Part shown: piece after piece, positions 19,198-29,938 of the stretch
Layout of the letters: every line of letters begins with the position of its first letter
Position numbering within the stretch: the stretch's first letter is position 1
Assembly: GCA_021209225.1 (NCBI GenBank)
Contig: JAJOIW010000154.1
Coordinates: 1-38,216, forward strand
Reading direction: 5' to 3'
Length of the DNA stretch: 38,216 nucleotides
Origin: Verrucomicrobiota bacterium
GTDB lineage: Bacteria > Verrucomicrobiota > Verrucomicrobiia > Limisphaerales > JAJOIW01
Position numbers and translations under genes: made by a program
The notes under the pieces: generated by a model
What the model saw: only the letters and a program-made list of their open reading frames with translations
Database searches by the model: none
Told to the model about the DNA's origin: nothing

Positions 19198-20069
19198 AGA
19201 TCCACCCGCCTCAATCCAAATATTCGTGCCAGTGAAAGGACCACCACCGCACAGAAAATCATCATCAGAGATACGGCCACCATGCCACGCAGATTCCCGG
19301 ATTGCATCTCCAGAAAAAATGAGGTGGATAGAACTTCAGTCCTTTGATGTGTGGAACCAGCAAATACCAGTATGGGTCCGAATTCTCCCAGCGACCTGGC
19401 CCAAGCCAGGGTCAATGCAGCCAGAATTCCTGGACGAGCCTGGGGCAACACAACCCGCCAGAATGCCTGACCACGATGACAGCCCAGGGTCAATGCCACA
19501 TCCTCATACCGCGTGGGAATCTGGTCGAAACTCACCCGCATCGCCCGGACAGCAAATGCACATGCCACAACAAATTGGGCCAGAACCACGGCAGGCCATT
19601 CAAAAACCACTTGATCACTCAACCAGGCAAAGGGTGGGTAATTAAACAATATCAATAAACAGCACCCCACGATCAATGGAGGCAAAACGATCGGAATATC
19701 CAGAATGGCATCCACCACTCCCTTGCCGCGGAATGTGAATCGTGACATCAGATATCCCACGGGAACAGCAACCCAAACAGACAACAATGCAGAGATGGTG
19801 CAACTTAAAAGTGTCAGTTTGATGGAAAACTGAATATCCGGATTTCCAAAAACCCTTGCCATTTCTGTGGGTGAAAAAAAGGATATCTGAGCAAGGACCA
19901 TCAATGCCAGAAGGAGGACGTAGCTGCCCGCAATCAGTGCCATTCCGAGAATAAAGGGCCATTCCGCTTTCACGGTCAGCGGAGAAGTGGGCTTATTGAA
20001 ATTGGAGGGAACCATTTTGGAGCACAGATAGGGAAGATTATGGTTCATTTCCCAGCCAATGAAAACCAT
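19194..20069 (-). CDS. ABC transporter permease (ModB-like)
   Basis: Binding-protein-dependent permease motif RYEDVALTLGCHRGQAFWRVVLPQARPGILAALTLAWARSLGEFGPILVFAG. Confidence 0.92.
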   Translation of the reverse strand: MVFIGWEMNHNLPYLCSKMVPSNFNKPTSPLTVKAEWPFILGMALIAGSYVLLLALMVLAQISFFSPTEMARVFGNPDIQFSIKLTLLSCTISALLSVWVAVPVGYLMSRFTFRGKGVVDAILDIPIVLPPLIVGCCLLILFNYPPFAWLSDQVVFEWPAVVLAQFVVACAFAVRAMRVSFDQIPTRYEDVALTLGCHRGQAFWRVVLPQARPGILAALTLAWARSLGEFGPILVFAGSTHQRTEVLSTSFFLEMQSGNLRGMVAVSLMMIFCAVVVLSLARIFGLRRVDL

Positions 20070-21595
20070 TTTGAGAAAACCGCTCCGCAGATTTTTGCGA
20101 GGTGATTGTCTGGATCAATCGGGCTGAGAGATGGGGGAATGGGTTGTTGATAGCACTGGCGATATTTTGTGTGGCGATTGCGGTGGGATCATGGATTTGG
20201 ATGAGTTCGAAGTCCCCGGTGAGGTTTTGGCAATTGGCTTTATAGACGAGAGCTGCATCGAGTTTGCCATGGCTTTGCACCTGGGCGATCAGCTCGTGAG
20301 CGGTGGCAGTTGTCACAACCACGGATTTATTGGCAAGGATCGACTCGTGGACGCCATACTTTTTGAACAGTTCCCAGCTCAGGAAGCCGAGGGTGCTGAG
20401 TTGCGGGTCTGTGGTGCCGATTCTGATGGCTGGATTATTGAGGTCTGCCAGAGATCGAATTCCCATCGGGTTGCCTTTGCGCACCAGGATCATGATTTCT
20501 GTGCTGGAAACGTCAGCGGCATCTCCAAAAAGGTCTTCGACTTTGTCGAGATAGGATGCGTCACAGGTAAGAAAGACATTGGGAAGTCCCTGAGCCCCGG
20601 TTTATATGGCCCCGACCAGGGTGCCACATCCAGCGTACTGAACCTGCACCTTGCAGCCTTCCCGCGCTTCAAATTCACGTATTGTTGTGTCCACCGCATC
20701 ACGATTCACACCACCGGAAAAAACCAGAATCGCGGGCTGGTCACTCCATTTGTCACCAGGTACGGGTTGGAAGTGATTCCTGGCAAAAACCTCATTCCCC
20801 CGGTCGGGGGCGGCTAAATAGCGGGCAAAGTGCAGCGCTTTTTCCGGATGTTTCGAGCTCGCCACGACATTGGCGGATATGCGTGCTTTGGCACCCGCCA
20901 ACTCGGGCAATTCAAAAAATTCCAGATCGAATTGGTGAGCCACAGAATCCCAGATGAACCCGCCTGAATCTGCCTGGAGGATTTGATGGCGTTAGCCGCC
21001 TCTGTGACGGTGGGGAATACGACTTTAGCTGATGATTCGATTTGTTCCCAGATGCCAGCTTTTTCTGAGGGCCTGGGCGGTTAAGAGGCCGGCTCCCGCC
21101 TTGCTATCACAGTAGGTGAAGGGAATGTCCAATGCCAATAGATCCTGCACCGACTTGACGCTGTGCTTGAATTCCTGGGAAACCGCCAGAACAACGTGAA
21201 ATTCTGCCAGATCCAGCGATTCCGCAGTCAACCCTTCCCGGCGGGTGCGATCGGCGAATATGGAATCCGCAGGAATGTAAAGATCCGCCTGGTTGACGCC
21301 CCCCTGTGCCTGGATCCGCAATTGTCCCTCGAGTTGGCCACTTGAGCCGTAGGTCAGATTCACGGGCAATCCGTACTCCTTTTCATAGAGTTCCTTGATT
21401 TCATAGACGGATTTTTTCATCCCTGCCGCACAAAGGACTGTGATGGGAGCTTTGCTGAGGATTGGGACACGCTGCTTTTACGCGTGAGAAAAATGATCCG
21501 CCAACGACGAGAGCCACGATGGCCAGGGAGATGGCCGCTGTGCGGGCCCAACCGGACCCTGCTCCGTGATATGAGTGAGATGTGCCGCTTGTCAT
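20038..21595 (-). pseudogene. Tandem (two-lobe-set) ModA-like molybdate-type substrate-binding protein, interrupted by three apparent frameshifts and an in-frame TAA
   Basis: Pieces in order: ARTAAISLAIVALVVGGSFFSR | KQRVPILSKAPITVLCAAGMKKSVYEIKELYEKEYGLPVNLTYGSSGQLEGQL... | IWEQIESSAKVVFPTVTEAANAIKSS | QADSGGFIWDSVAHQFDLEFFELPELAGAKARI...QPAILVFSGGVNRDAVDTTIREFEAREGCKVQVQYAGCGTLVGAI* TGAQGLPNVFLTCDASYLDKVEDLFGDAADVSSTEIMILVRKGNPMGIRSLADL... . Pseudogene versus sequence error unresolved. Confidence 0.75.
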
Positions 21596-21681
21596 ATAGG
21601 CACGCCATTATCCACAGACTCGGGGCAAAATCAAAACCCGCGGCACACGACACCCAATTTTCACAGTCTTCAGTCCGGGCA

Positions 21682-22416
21682 TTAACTCAACCACCATCGG
21701 GTGAAGACTGGAGCGAGAATCAATGCCGGCAGGTAGTTGGCAATGGGAATCCGCCTCGCCCCGAATATCACCAGACTCATGGATAAAACCAGAAAACCGC
21801 CAACCAAACTCACAGAATCCAACATCATTTCATTCATCCATTCCCGCCCGAATGCGATGGCCAGCAGGGAAATTGTCCCCTGGATAGCTAAAACCGGGAA
21901 TGCCGACAAGAGAACTCCCCATCCATAAATGCGGCCAAAGACCATGGCTGAAACCCCATCCAGGACGGACTTGACAAGCAGTAAGGAGAAGTTGTTATCC
22001 AAGCCGTCCTGGAATGGTCCGACAATGGTCATCGGTCCCACGCAAAAAAGAATGGTGCAGGACATGAATCCATCGGCAATCCGGCGGGATGATTCGCCGC
22101 CCTGGTCCTGATTTGAGAAGAGTTTCTGTGCCTGCCTGGTGAGAGCTGCCATGCCTTTTTCGATTCTCATGAGGGTTCCCAGCAATATGCCCAGCATGGC
22201 GGACAGGTAAAATATCCCAAACTGCTTCAGCCACATACCGGCACCGGATCCCCAGTCGAATCCGTCAGACATCATTTTAAGCCCGATCAGCAGGGTCAGT
22301 ATCCCCAGGGCTTTCCGCAATTTCAGCTGCAGGGAGTCGCTCAGGCTGCTCCGGAACAGGAGTGAGAGTCCGCCACCAAACAGTATTGCCGAGAAGTTGA
22401 TCCATGTCCCAATCAC
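21682..22416 (-). CDS. DUF554-family membrane protein
   Basis: MIGTWINFSAILFGGGLSLLFRSSL...LRKALGILTLLIGLKMM, repeated hydrophobic segments, DGVSAMVFGRIYGWGVLLSAFPVLAIQG. Confidence 0.85.
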   Translation of the reverse strand: MIGTWINFSAILFGGGLSLLFRSSLSDSLQLKLRKALGILTLLIGLKMMSDGFDWGSGAGMWLKQFGIFYLSAMLGILLGTLMRIEKGMAALTRQAQKLFSNQDQGGESSRRIADGFMSCTILFCVGPMTIVGPFQDGLDNNFSLLLVKSVLDGVSAMVFGRIYGWGVLLSAFPVLAIQGTISLLAIAFGREWMNEMMLDSVSLVGGFLVLSMSLVIFGARRIPIANYLPALILAPVFTRWWLS

Positions 22417-22592
22417 GGCGACATGTTATCACAGAATCCCAGGACTTTAAGTTCCGACTCCATGGGAACAATTCTCCGCGCGAAAAAAGTTCCTGGTGGA
22501 GGGGGATTCCTCCGGGGAATACGCCAGAATGATTGCGGTCGTTCCGCTAAATCTTTCTTTGAACTGGAGAATTTGAGCTTATAGTCGGGGGC

Positions 22593-23513
22593 ATGCAAAA
22601 TGATTCTCTGACCAATCGGCGGCGTTTTATCCGTGATGGGATCACTGGAATGCTGGGAGTCGGGATACTGGCAGGTAATGCCCTGGCTGTGCCTCCAGTG
22701 CTTCGGCCCGGCCGCCCGAGTCTGAAAGTTGCATTGGCCGCGTATTCGCTGCGGGACCAGTTTGCAGGAACCGGCCCGGGAAGGAAAATCGATATGGTCG
22801 AATTTATCCATTACTGCGCCGCGATGGGCATCTCAGGAGCCGAATTGACCAGCTACTATTTTTCAGAATCCGGGCAGGAATATTTTATTGATCTGAAGCG
22901 CCAGGCATTTCTCCACGGCATAACAATCAGTGGTACGGCGGTTGGGAATTCCTTCACCGACGCCCCAGGTGAGAAGCGGGACCGCGAATTGGCGTCTGTG
23001 AAGACATGGATTCAACGCGCCGCCTGGCTTGGAGCCCCGCATATCCGGGTTTTTGCTGGCGATCGGAATAATCTGAGCCAATCGCAGGCCAAATCGCTTT
23101 GCATTGAAGCTCTTGAAGAGTGCGGTGAAGTAGCCGGAAAATACGGCATGTTTCTTGGCATTGAGAATCACGGAGGAATTGTCTCCGAGCCGGAGGAACT
23201 GGTGGACATAGTCAAATCCGTGAAAAACCCCTGGATCGGCATCAATTTGGATACAGGCAATTTTCACACGGCAGATCCCTATCAGTCGATTGCCCTGTGC
23301 GCGCCATGGGCTGTCAATGTGCAATACAAAGTGGAAATCCGCCCTGCAGGTCAGAAAACCCAACCGACCGATGCCCAGCGTGTTGTGAAAATCCTCAGGG
23401 ATGTCAACTACCAGGGATGGGTGGTTCTTGAACATGAAAAAGCGGAAAATCCCTGGCAGACTATTCCAGGCCATATTGAACGGTTGAAGGACGCGATTGC
23501 CGCACAGGACTGA
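22593..23513 (+). CDS. TAT-exported sugar phosphate isomerase/epimerase (TIM barrel)
   Basis: Twin-arginine leader TNRRRFIRDGITGMLGVGILAGNALA. AP-endonuclease-2-like fold motifs (GISGAELTSYY, LGIENHGG, IGINLDTGNFH, YQGWVVLEHE). Confidence 0.88.
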   Translation: MQNDSLTNRRRFIRDGITGMLGVGILAGNALAVPPVLRPGRPSLKVALAAYSLRDQFAGTGPGRKIDMVEFIHYCAAMGISGAELTSYYFSESGQEYFIDLKRQAFLHGITISGTAVGNSFTDAPGEKRDRELASVKTWIQRAAWLGAPHIRVFAGDRNNLSQSQAKSLCIEALEECGEVAGKYGMFLGIENHGGIVSEPEELVDIVKSVKNPWIGINLDTGNFHTADPYQSIALCAPWAVNVQYKVEIRPAGQKTQPTDAQRVVKILRDVNYQGWVVLEHEKAENPWQTIPGHIERLKDAIAAQD

Positions 23514-23561
23514 CGCATTGGTGCTTTGCACATTCCCCGGGAGTCCGTAAAATCCCCCGCC

Positions 23562-24777
23562 ATGAGACCAATGACGGGGAATATAAGGGCCGTTTCCGGG
23601 TGGATCCTGGTGGTGAGTTTTGCCTTTTCGATACACTCATGGGGTCAGTTCGATGAGTCAAAACTCCGCGCGATAGACGCTGCGATAGAAAAGACGATTG
23701 CCGAAGGCAAGACCCCGGGAGGGGTCCTGTGGCTGGAGTCCCGAGGGAAAATCCACACCAAAGCCTACGGTCATAAATCGCTGGTGCCCGTGGCTGAAAA
23801 AGCAACCCTCGACACCATCTACGATGCGGCGTCAGTGACCAAAGTGGCCGCCACCACCCTGGCAGTGATGAAACTGGTGGAAAAACATCAGGTGCTAGTG
23901 GATGCTCCCGTTGCTTCCTACCTTCCCGAATTTTCAGCTGTTGCAGGGGACGCGATATCGGTTCGTCACTTGATGACCCACACATCCGGATTGCGCCCGG
24001 GGCTGAGTCTGAGCGAAAACTGGTCTGGGATGGATGCCGCCTACCGACTGGCCTGCTCCCAGACCCTGCAGTCACAACCGGGCGAAAAATTTGTCTACAG
24101 CGACATCAACTTCATCCTGCTCGGCATTCTGGTGGCCAAAGTGTCGGGCTCCCCGCTGGATGAGTATGTGGGGCAAAATATATTTCAGCCGCTGGGAATG
24201 AAGGATACTGGATTCAACCCGGATCCATCCCTCATCTCAAGAATCCGCCCCGACACAACAAATCGGAGACAACATGCTGCGCGGAGTGGTCCACGACCCG
24301 ACCGCCCGCCGGATGGGTGGCGTCGCCGGCCATGCCGGTTTGTTCACCACCGCCTCGGATCTCGCCAAACTGGCACGCATGATCCTTCACAATGGTTCGA
24401 TCCATAACCAATCCCATTTTAAAAAATCGACTTTGGACCAAATGCGGCAAGTGCATTCAAGGGGCCACCTCGACAATTTCCGTTCCCTGGGTTGGGATGT
24501 CGACACGGGATATACCCGGTTGCGGGGGAGGCATTTTTCTGTGGGCGGAATCGGTCACACAGGATTCACCGGACCCAGCATGTGGATTGATTTTGAGACC
24601 CAGTCCATAGTGATTTTCATGTCCAACCGGGTTCATCCGGATGGGAAAGGAAGTGTTCTGGATTTGCGCGAGGAGATCGGGACCTTGTTTGCTGAGGCGA
24701 TATGGTCCCCCGCACACCCTCCCACATTGAAAGCAGAGGGGGGGGGTCATGACGGGACTGGATGTTCTGGTATCTGA
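23562..24777 (+). CDS. Secreted serine hydrolase (class C beta-lactamase fold; AmiE/YbbE-like candidate), frameshifted at ~24245
   Basis: ORFs 23526..24407 and 24274..24777. SxxK in DAASVTKVAATT, YSDIN, HTSGLRPG. Across the break the expected continuous reading is ISRI-APTQQIGDNMLRGVVHDPTARRMGGVAGHAGLFTTASDLAKLARM. Confidence 0.85.
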
Positions 24778-25871
24778 AAAATTCAAACCCCTCCATGGTC
24801 AGCGCATTGGATTGATCACAAATCACACGGGACACGATCGGAAACGGGTATCGACCATACAACATTTCCGTGATGCTGAGGATGTGAAGTTGGTTGCCCT
24901 GTTCAGTCCTGAGCATGGGATTGCAGGAGTGCTCGATGAAAAGGTGGGAGATAGTCAGCATGATCAGCTCGCCATCCCCATTTTCAGCTTGTACGGGAAT
25001 ACCCGGAAACCCCTGCCCAATCAGCTGGCGGATCTGGATGCGCTTGTGTTTGATATTCAGGACATCGGGTGCCGATTCTACACGTATATTTCCACCATGG
25101 GTCTCGCCATGGAAGCTGCGGCGGAGGCGGGCATTCCATTTTTTTGTTCTCGATCGCCCCAATCCCATCAATGGGCTTACCGTGGATGGACCACTGCTTG
25201 AGGGAACTCCCGATTTTGTTGGTTTTCACGACATTCCCATTCGTCATGGGATGACGACCGGAGAACTTGCCCGGATGTTCCAGGCGGAGATTCCGACCCT
25301 GAAGATGCTTCAGCTGGAGGTCATTCCCTGCCGTGGTTGGAGCCGGTCGATGTTCTGGTCGGAAACCGGGCTTCCCTGGACGAATCCCTCTCCCAACATG
25401 CGGTCCTCTCAGCAGGCTCTCCTCTATCCGGGAACGGGTCTCATCGAAATGGCCGATATATCGGTCGGAAGAGGAACCGATACCCCATTTGAAATCCTCG
25501 GCGCTCCGTATATCCATGACATCGAACTCGCCCGGGAATTGAACAGACTCGCATTGCCGGGAATCACTTTCGAGCCCATCACCTTCACACCTGATTCCTC
25601 CAAATTCGCCGGGAAATTATGCAAAGGTGTCCGGATGACAGTCACAAATAAAAAAAGAGTGCCCGTTCTCAAACTGGGAATCGCCCTGGCATCGACTCTC
25701 CATCGATTATACCCCAATGATTTCGACCTGAATAAGGTCAATCGTTTGATGAAGTCGGAGAAGTTAGTGGCAGCTATCCGGGAGGGTCGGGATATTCCAG
25801 CTCTGGCAAGGATGTGGAAGTCATCCATTGAGGATTTCAAATCGCGTCGGGCTGCTTATTTAATGTATTGA
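24749..25871 (+). CDS. namZ: DUF1343 / NamZ-like exo-N-acetylmuramidase, frameshifted in T7 at 25139-25145
   Basis: TGLDVLVSEKFKPLHGQRIGLITNHTGHDRKRVST..., LFSPEHGIAG, DALVFDIQDIGCRFYTYISTMGLAMEAAAEAGIPFF | VLDRPNPINGLTVDGPLLEGTPDFVGFHDIPIRHGMTTGELARMF across the break. Confidence 0.85.
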
Positions 25872-25935
25872 CTTGGAATCCAGTGGCAGGTCCATGGATT
25901 GCTCACTTGTCAGTTGTGGCTGATGATGCTAGTGA

Positions 25936-27253
25936 ATGCCTATGACCAGAATTTTTCCATTGCCAGCCTCAGCGCTGTCCTGGGCCCTGTATGCCATTTT
26001 AATGATCACTATGAGTGAGTCCACCGTTCAGGCGTTTAATTACGACGAGTCAAAGGTGCCGGACTTCACCTTGCCGGAAGCCTTGATATCCGAGTCAGGT
26101 CAAACCATCACCACACCGGATCAATGGAATGAAATCCGCCGCCCGGAACTCATCCAGCTATTTGAAAACCATGTCTATGGCCGGCAGCCCGGGTCGGTCC
26201 CGGATGCAGTCTATCAGCAAATCCTCTTTGTCCCGGATGCACTGGATGGAAAAGCCACACTCAGGGAAATCCGCATCACTTTCCCATCTGTCTCTGAGAC
26301 TTTCGCGATGTACTTGTTATTATGGACACCGAATCATGGGAACTCTCCCTTCCCTGGATTTGTTGGACTCAATTTTGCGGGGAATCATTCCACGCATCTG
26401 GACACGCGCATCCGACTTTCATCCGCCTGGATGAGGGAATCGAATGATGGGACAGTGGAAAATCATCGTGCCACCGAAGCCTCCCGCGGGAAGGCCGCCA
26501 GCCGCTGGCCCGTCGAGCTGATTATCAGCAGAGGTTATGCATTGGGTACCATTTACTGCGGGGATATCGACCCGGACTTCCACGATGGATTCCACAATGG
26601 CGTCCACGGCATGTTTCCTGAATTCATGCATGCGGATGGTTCAGGAAAAAGACCGGAGAACGCTTGGGGAACCATTGCTGGCTGGTCGTGGGGGTTATCC
26701 AGGGCATTGGATTATTTCGCGGCTGACCCCAGCATGAACCACAAAAAAAATTGCGGTGATTGGCCACTCGAGACTGGGAAAGACCGCTCTTTGGGCCGGT
26801 GCCACGGACCCGAGATTCGCTCTTGTTGTCTCCAACAATTCGGGATGCGGTGGAGCCGCACTCAGCCGGCGCGCCTTTGGTGAAACCGTTGCCCGGATCA
26901 ACACTGCATTCCCCCACTGGTTCTGCGATGGATTTAAAAAATTCAATGACAACGAGAATGCCATCCCTGTGGACCAGCACCAACTGATGGCGCTGATCGC
27001 TCCACGGCCATTGTACGTGGCCAGTGCCGAAGAGGATCTTTGGGCGGACCCGCAAGGGGAATTCATTTCCCTCAAACTGGCGGCGCCGGTCTACCAGCTT
27101 CTGGGAAAAACCCCCATCTTTCCCGCTGAACGCCCAGCAATCAATCAGCCCGAGATGCAGGATACAGGGTACCATATCCGCAGTGGAAAACATGACATCA
27201 ACGAATATGACTGGACCCAATACCTGAACTTCGCCGATAAACATCTCAAATAA
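25936..27253 (+). CDS. CE15-like glucuronoyl esterase / acetyl xylan esterase, frameshifted in A8 at 26743-26750
   Basis: ORFs 25936..26883 and 26756..27253. Restored reading [46 protein letters not shown] (nucleophile GHSRLG), [27 protein letters not shown]. Confidence 0.82.
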
Positions 27254-27267
27254 CAGGAAGTTTTTCT

Positions 27268-27765
27268 TTGAACCTGCTGAAAAGTAATCCCGACCAGCCA
27301 TTGATTCCGGTGCCCATTGACAGCCCGGATCGCAAACGCCTTCCTCCCCTGATGCGGAGATGTTGGTATAGCCTCAACCAGGCATTCAGAAGAAGACTGA
27401 GCCCATTAAAACTGACCCCGGATCAATTCACCGTCCTGCGCACGCTGGTCGATTCGCACAATGAGGGACTGGCCCAATGCGATATCAGCCGCATGATGAG
27501 CAGCGATCCCAATACCATCGCTTCCCTGGTCGAACGCATGGAAAAACTCCAACTCCTCAAACGGGATCAAAAAGCAGGTGATAAACGCGTGCGCCTCATC
27601 ACCATCACGCCATACGGTCACTCCATCTACGAACAGGCCAGAAAAATAGCCATAGACCTGCAGTTGGAAATCCTTCAATCCATTCCAGAAAGCCGCCGGG
27701 AATCCTTCCTCGAAGACCTCGACACCATAGGCAATGCCTGTCGGAATGCTCTGGAAAATTCGTGA
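27268..27765 (+). CDS. MarR-family transcriptional regulator
   Basis: wHTH pattern LTPDQFTVLRTLVDSHNEGLAQCDISRMMSSDPNTIASLVERMEKLQLLKRDQKAGDKRVRLITITPYG. TTG start. Confidence 0.88.
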   Translation: MNLLKSNPDQPLIPVPIDSPDRKRLPPLMRRCWYSLNQAFRRRLSPLKLTPDQFTVLRTLVDSHNEGLAQCDISRMMSSDPNTIASLVERMEKLQLLKRDQKAGDKRVRLITITPYGHSIYEQARKIAIDLQLEILQSIPESRRESFLEDLDTIGNACRNALENS

Positions 27766-28151
27766 AGGCCCGCCGGGTCAGACTATGAATTCTCAGGACA
27801 CCCATACCCACACCTTTGGATTATCCTGGAAACCTGCCCGTTCTTTTCAGTCACAGGTGAATCAACCAACCAACTGCTTTCAACGACCCATGAGATTGCC
27901 TGAATGGGAAGTGGCACAAATGGCCCGATCGCTTAGTCGCGGAGTCGGATGAATTAAATAAATCATCCATTCGAAGGTATTGATTGGTTGCGCAACTCAT
28001 TCGTCGATCACCGACTTTGCGGCCAAAGTTACGGGAGCTTCCTGGGTCTGGAATATTCACCGGATGAGTTTCGTAAGTCGAGGACCGAATGCCCCTGTTT
28101 CTGCGGTCACCGCTTGACTTACGGTTCAGCGGGAAATAGACATGGAGGGGT

Positions 28152-29622
28152 ATGGGTTATTATATAATTTTCAAATCACTGCTTCGCTTCACATTCCCAA
28201 TGAACATGGCTCTGGGAATTTACTATATTTCGATTCAATCAGCACTATCGGTGCCGCCGACCGTGGTGGTCACTCCGAGTAGGGAATTGATCGAGTTGAA
28301 TCAGAACAAAGGCCAATTTATTTTTGATCAATTCATGTCGACGAGTCACATTCACATCGAGTGGGTTGGAATTGATGCCGATCAGGCGGTGGCCAGTTGG
28401 ATAACGAATCCTTTTTTCAGTGGTTCCATCCAGTTGGAGGTCCTCTTCAAAGGCCCGATCGCCGATGGAACGGAAGTTCAGTGGACTCTGAATCCTGGTC
28501 AATCCGGACTGATACAGTCGATGGCCGGCGAGGCACTGGCGGAAACGACTGGCACCTTGATACTTCCAGCGATTACCGGGACGGGTCCGGTGGATGATTG
28601 CGAGGACGATCTGATCAGTAACTTCCAGCCGGAGGCGGGGTCCGCGATAGCTGGCAGGCAATTCCGTTACCTCCAACAACCCGATGGGCAATTAAGCGTC
28701 GATCCTGATGATAGCCACGTCGTTGCTTTCACTTTGCTGAGCGATCTGGATGGCACCCCTCCCGCCACAGCTGAGCTGATATTGCCAAACGCTTCCTCCG
28801 AGCAACTCGTCCGTGTTGCTTTCCCACTGGCTCCCGTCAGTTTCTTTCTTGGGAGCCTGGGTGAAGATGGGACAGAACTCCCGCAGTTCGAGGATGAGTC
28901 CACTCTGACAGCCACTTACCCGGCTGGCATATACCAGCTGCAAATCGACAAAGGCCTCCCATCTGCCCGCACTATAAGCCTGCCCATTTCGGATGCCAGC
29001 ACCATCCCTCAACCCAAATTCTCCAATCTTTCCAATATCGGAAGCATGGATAAATCCTCCCCATGGACTGTCTCCTGGGAATCATTGACTGGAACGCTGC
29101 CTACGGATCGTCTTGAATTTCAACTCAGCATTATTGAGTCTGGCGAGGATTTGAATGAAGTCTACTCGGCTCCCAATGAGTGCAGGAATATATCATTGTC
29201 CATTTCCGATACCAGCCACACAATCCCAGCAGGTTTGATTGGCCCCGGTGATTCATTCAATCGAACTCACATATATCCGGGTGGATTCATTCGTCGATGA
29301 TGAAATTGTGGAATTCAATTCATTTTCCGGCACTCTCCGACGCACCGTCTTTGCTTACAGGCAACCCTCGACCCCATCGACATTGGAATTTATCAATGTC
29401 GCTGTTCTGGATGGCAATCTGAGCCTCACCGTTGCTGGAAATATCGCCGACAATAATTCCAGTTTCCAACTGCAAAAAGTCACTGCCATCCAGGACACGA
29501 ATTGGCAGACCGTCGCCATCATTAATAAGCCACTCCTCGATTTGCAGGCGAATGGATCCTACACCCACACGGAACCAGCCTCCGATTCACAGGCATTTTT
29601 CCGGCTGATCCCATTGCAATAA
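28152..29622 (+). CDS. Secreted hypothetical protein, frameshifted near 29250-29265
   Basis: ORF 28152..29300 (hydrophobic N-terminus) continues in ORF 29239..29622 (IELTYIRVDSFVDDEIVEFNSFSG...SQAFFRLIPLQ). Confidence 0.6.
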
Positions 29623-29655
29623 CCCCCCTGTTCCACCACCCCATCTCTGTTCAAG

Positions 29656-29681
29656 GCAGCCCTCCGCGGCTGCTTTTTTTT
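29656..29681 (+). terminator. Rho-independent terminator
   Basis: GCAGCC-CTCCGC-GGCTGC followed by T8. Confidence 0.8.
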
Positions 29682-29938
29682 CGCTCCTTTGTATTGCGGG
29701 AGCACGTGCCCGACTGCTTTGCATTGGAATGACAGAAGGACATAGCTGCTGAAACCATACTCAGCGCATACAACCTTCAGAAATTGAATCTGGAAAAGTC
29801 CTCCAGCTGATTGATTCCGGATTCCGGATTGAACCCGGGCTGCAGGTTGTTCAGGCAGGTGACTTGCTTCAGGCGCGGATTTTGGATTTAATTTTCCCAT
29901 GCATCTTGATCCCTCCAGGAGAGTGACAGGCCGGACCC

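Noticed and set aside
20131-20817. 228-aa plus-strand ORF across the broken ModA-like gene
   Set aside because: Antisense of readable ABC binding-protein sequence; it stays open only because of codon bias.
22863-23636. 257-aa minus-strand ORF opposite the TAT-exported isomerase
   Set aside because: Antisense shadow of a strongly supported CDS; no domain motifs.
27770-28150. Short inverted repeat CGTAAGTC…GACTTACG and small ORFs in the intergenic gap
   Set aside because: Arms only 8 bp with a long spacer; small ORFs have no coding features. Not enough to call a mobile element or RNA.
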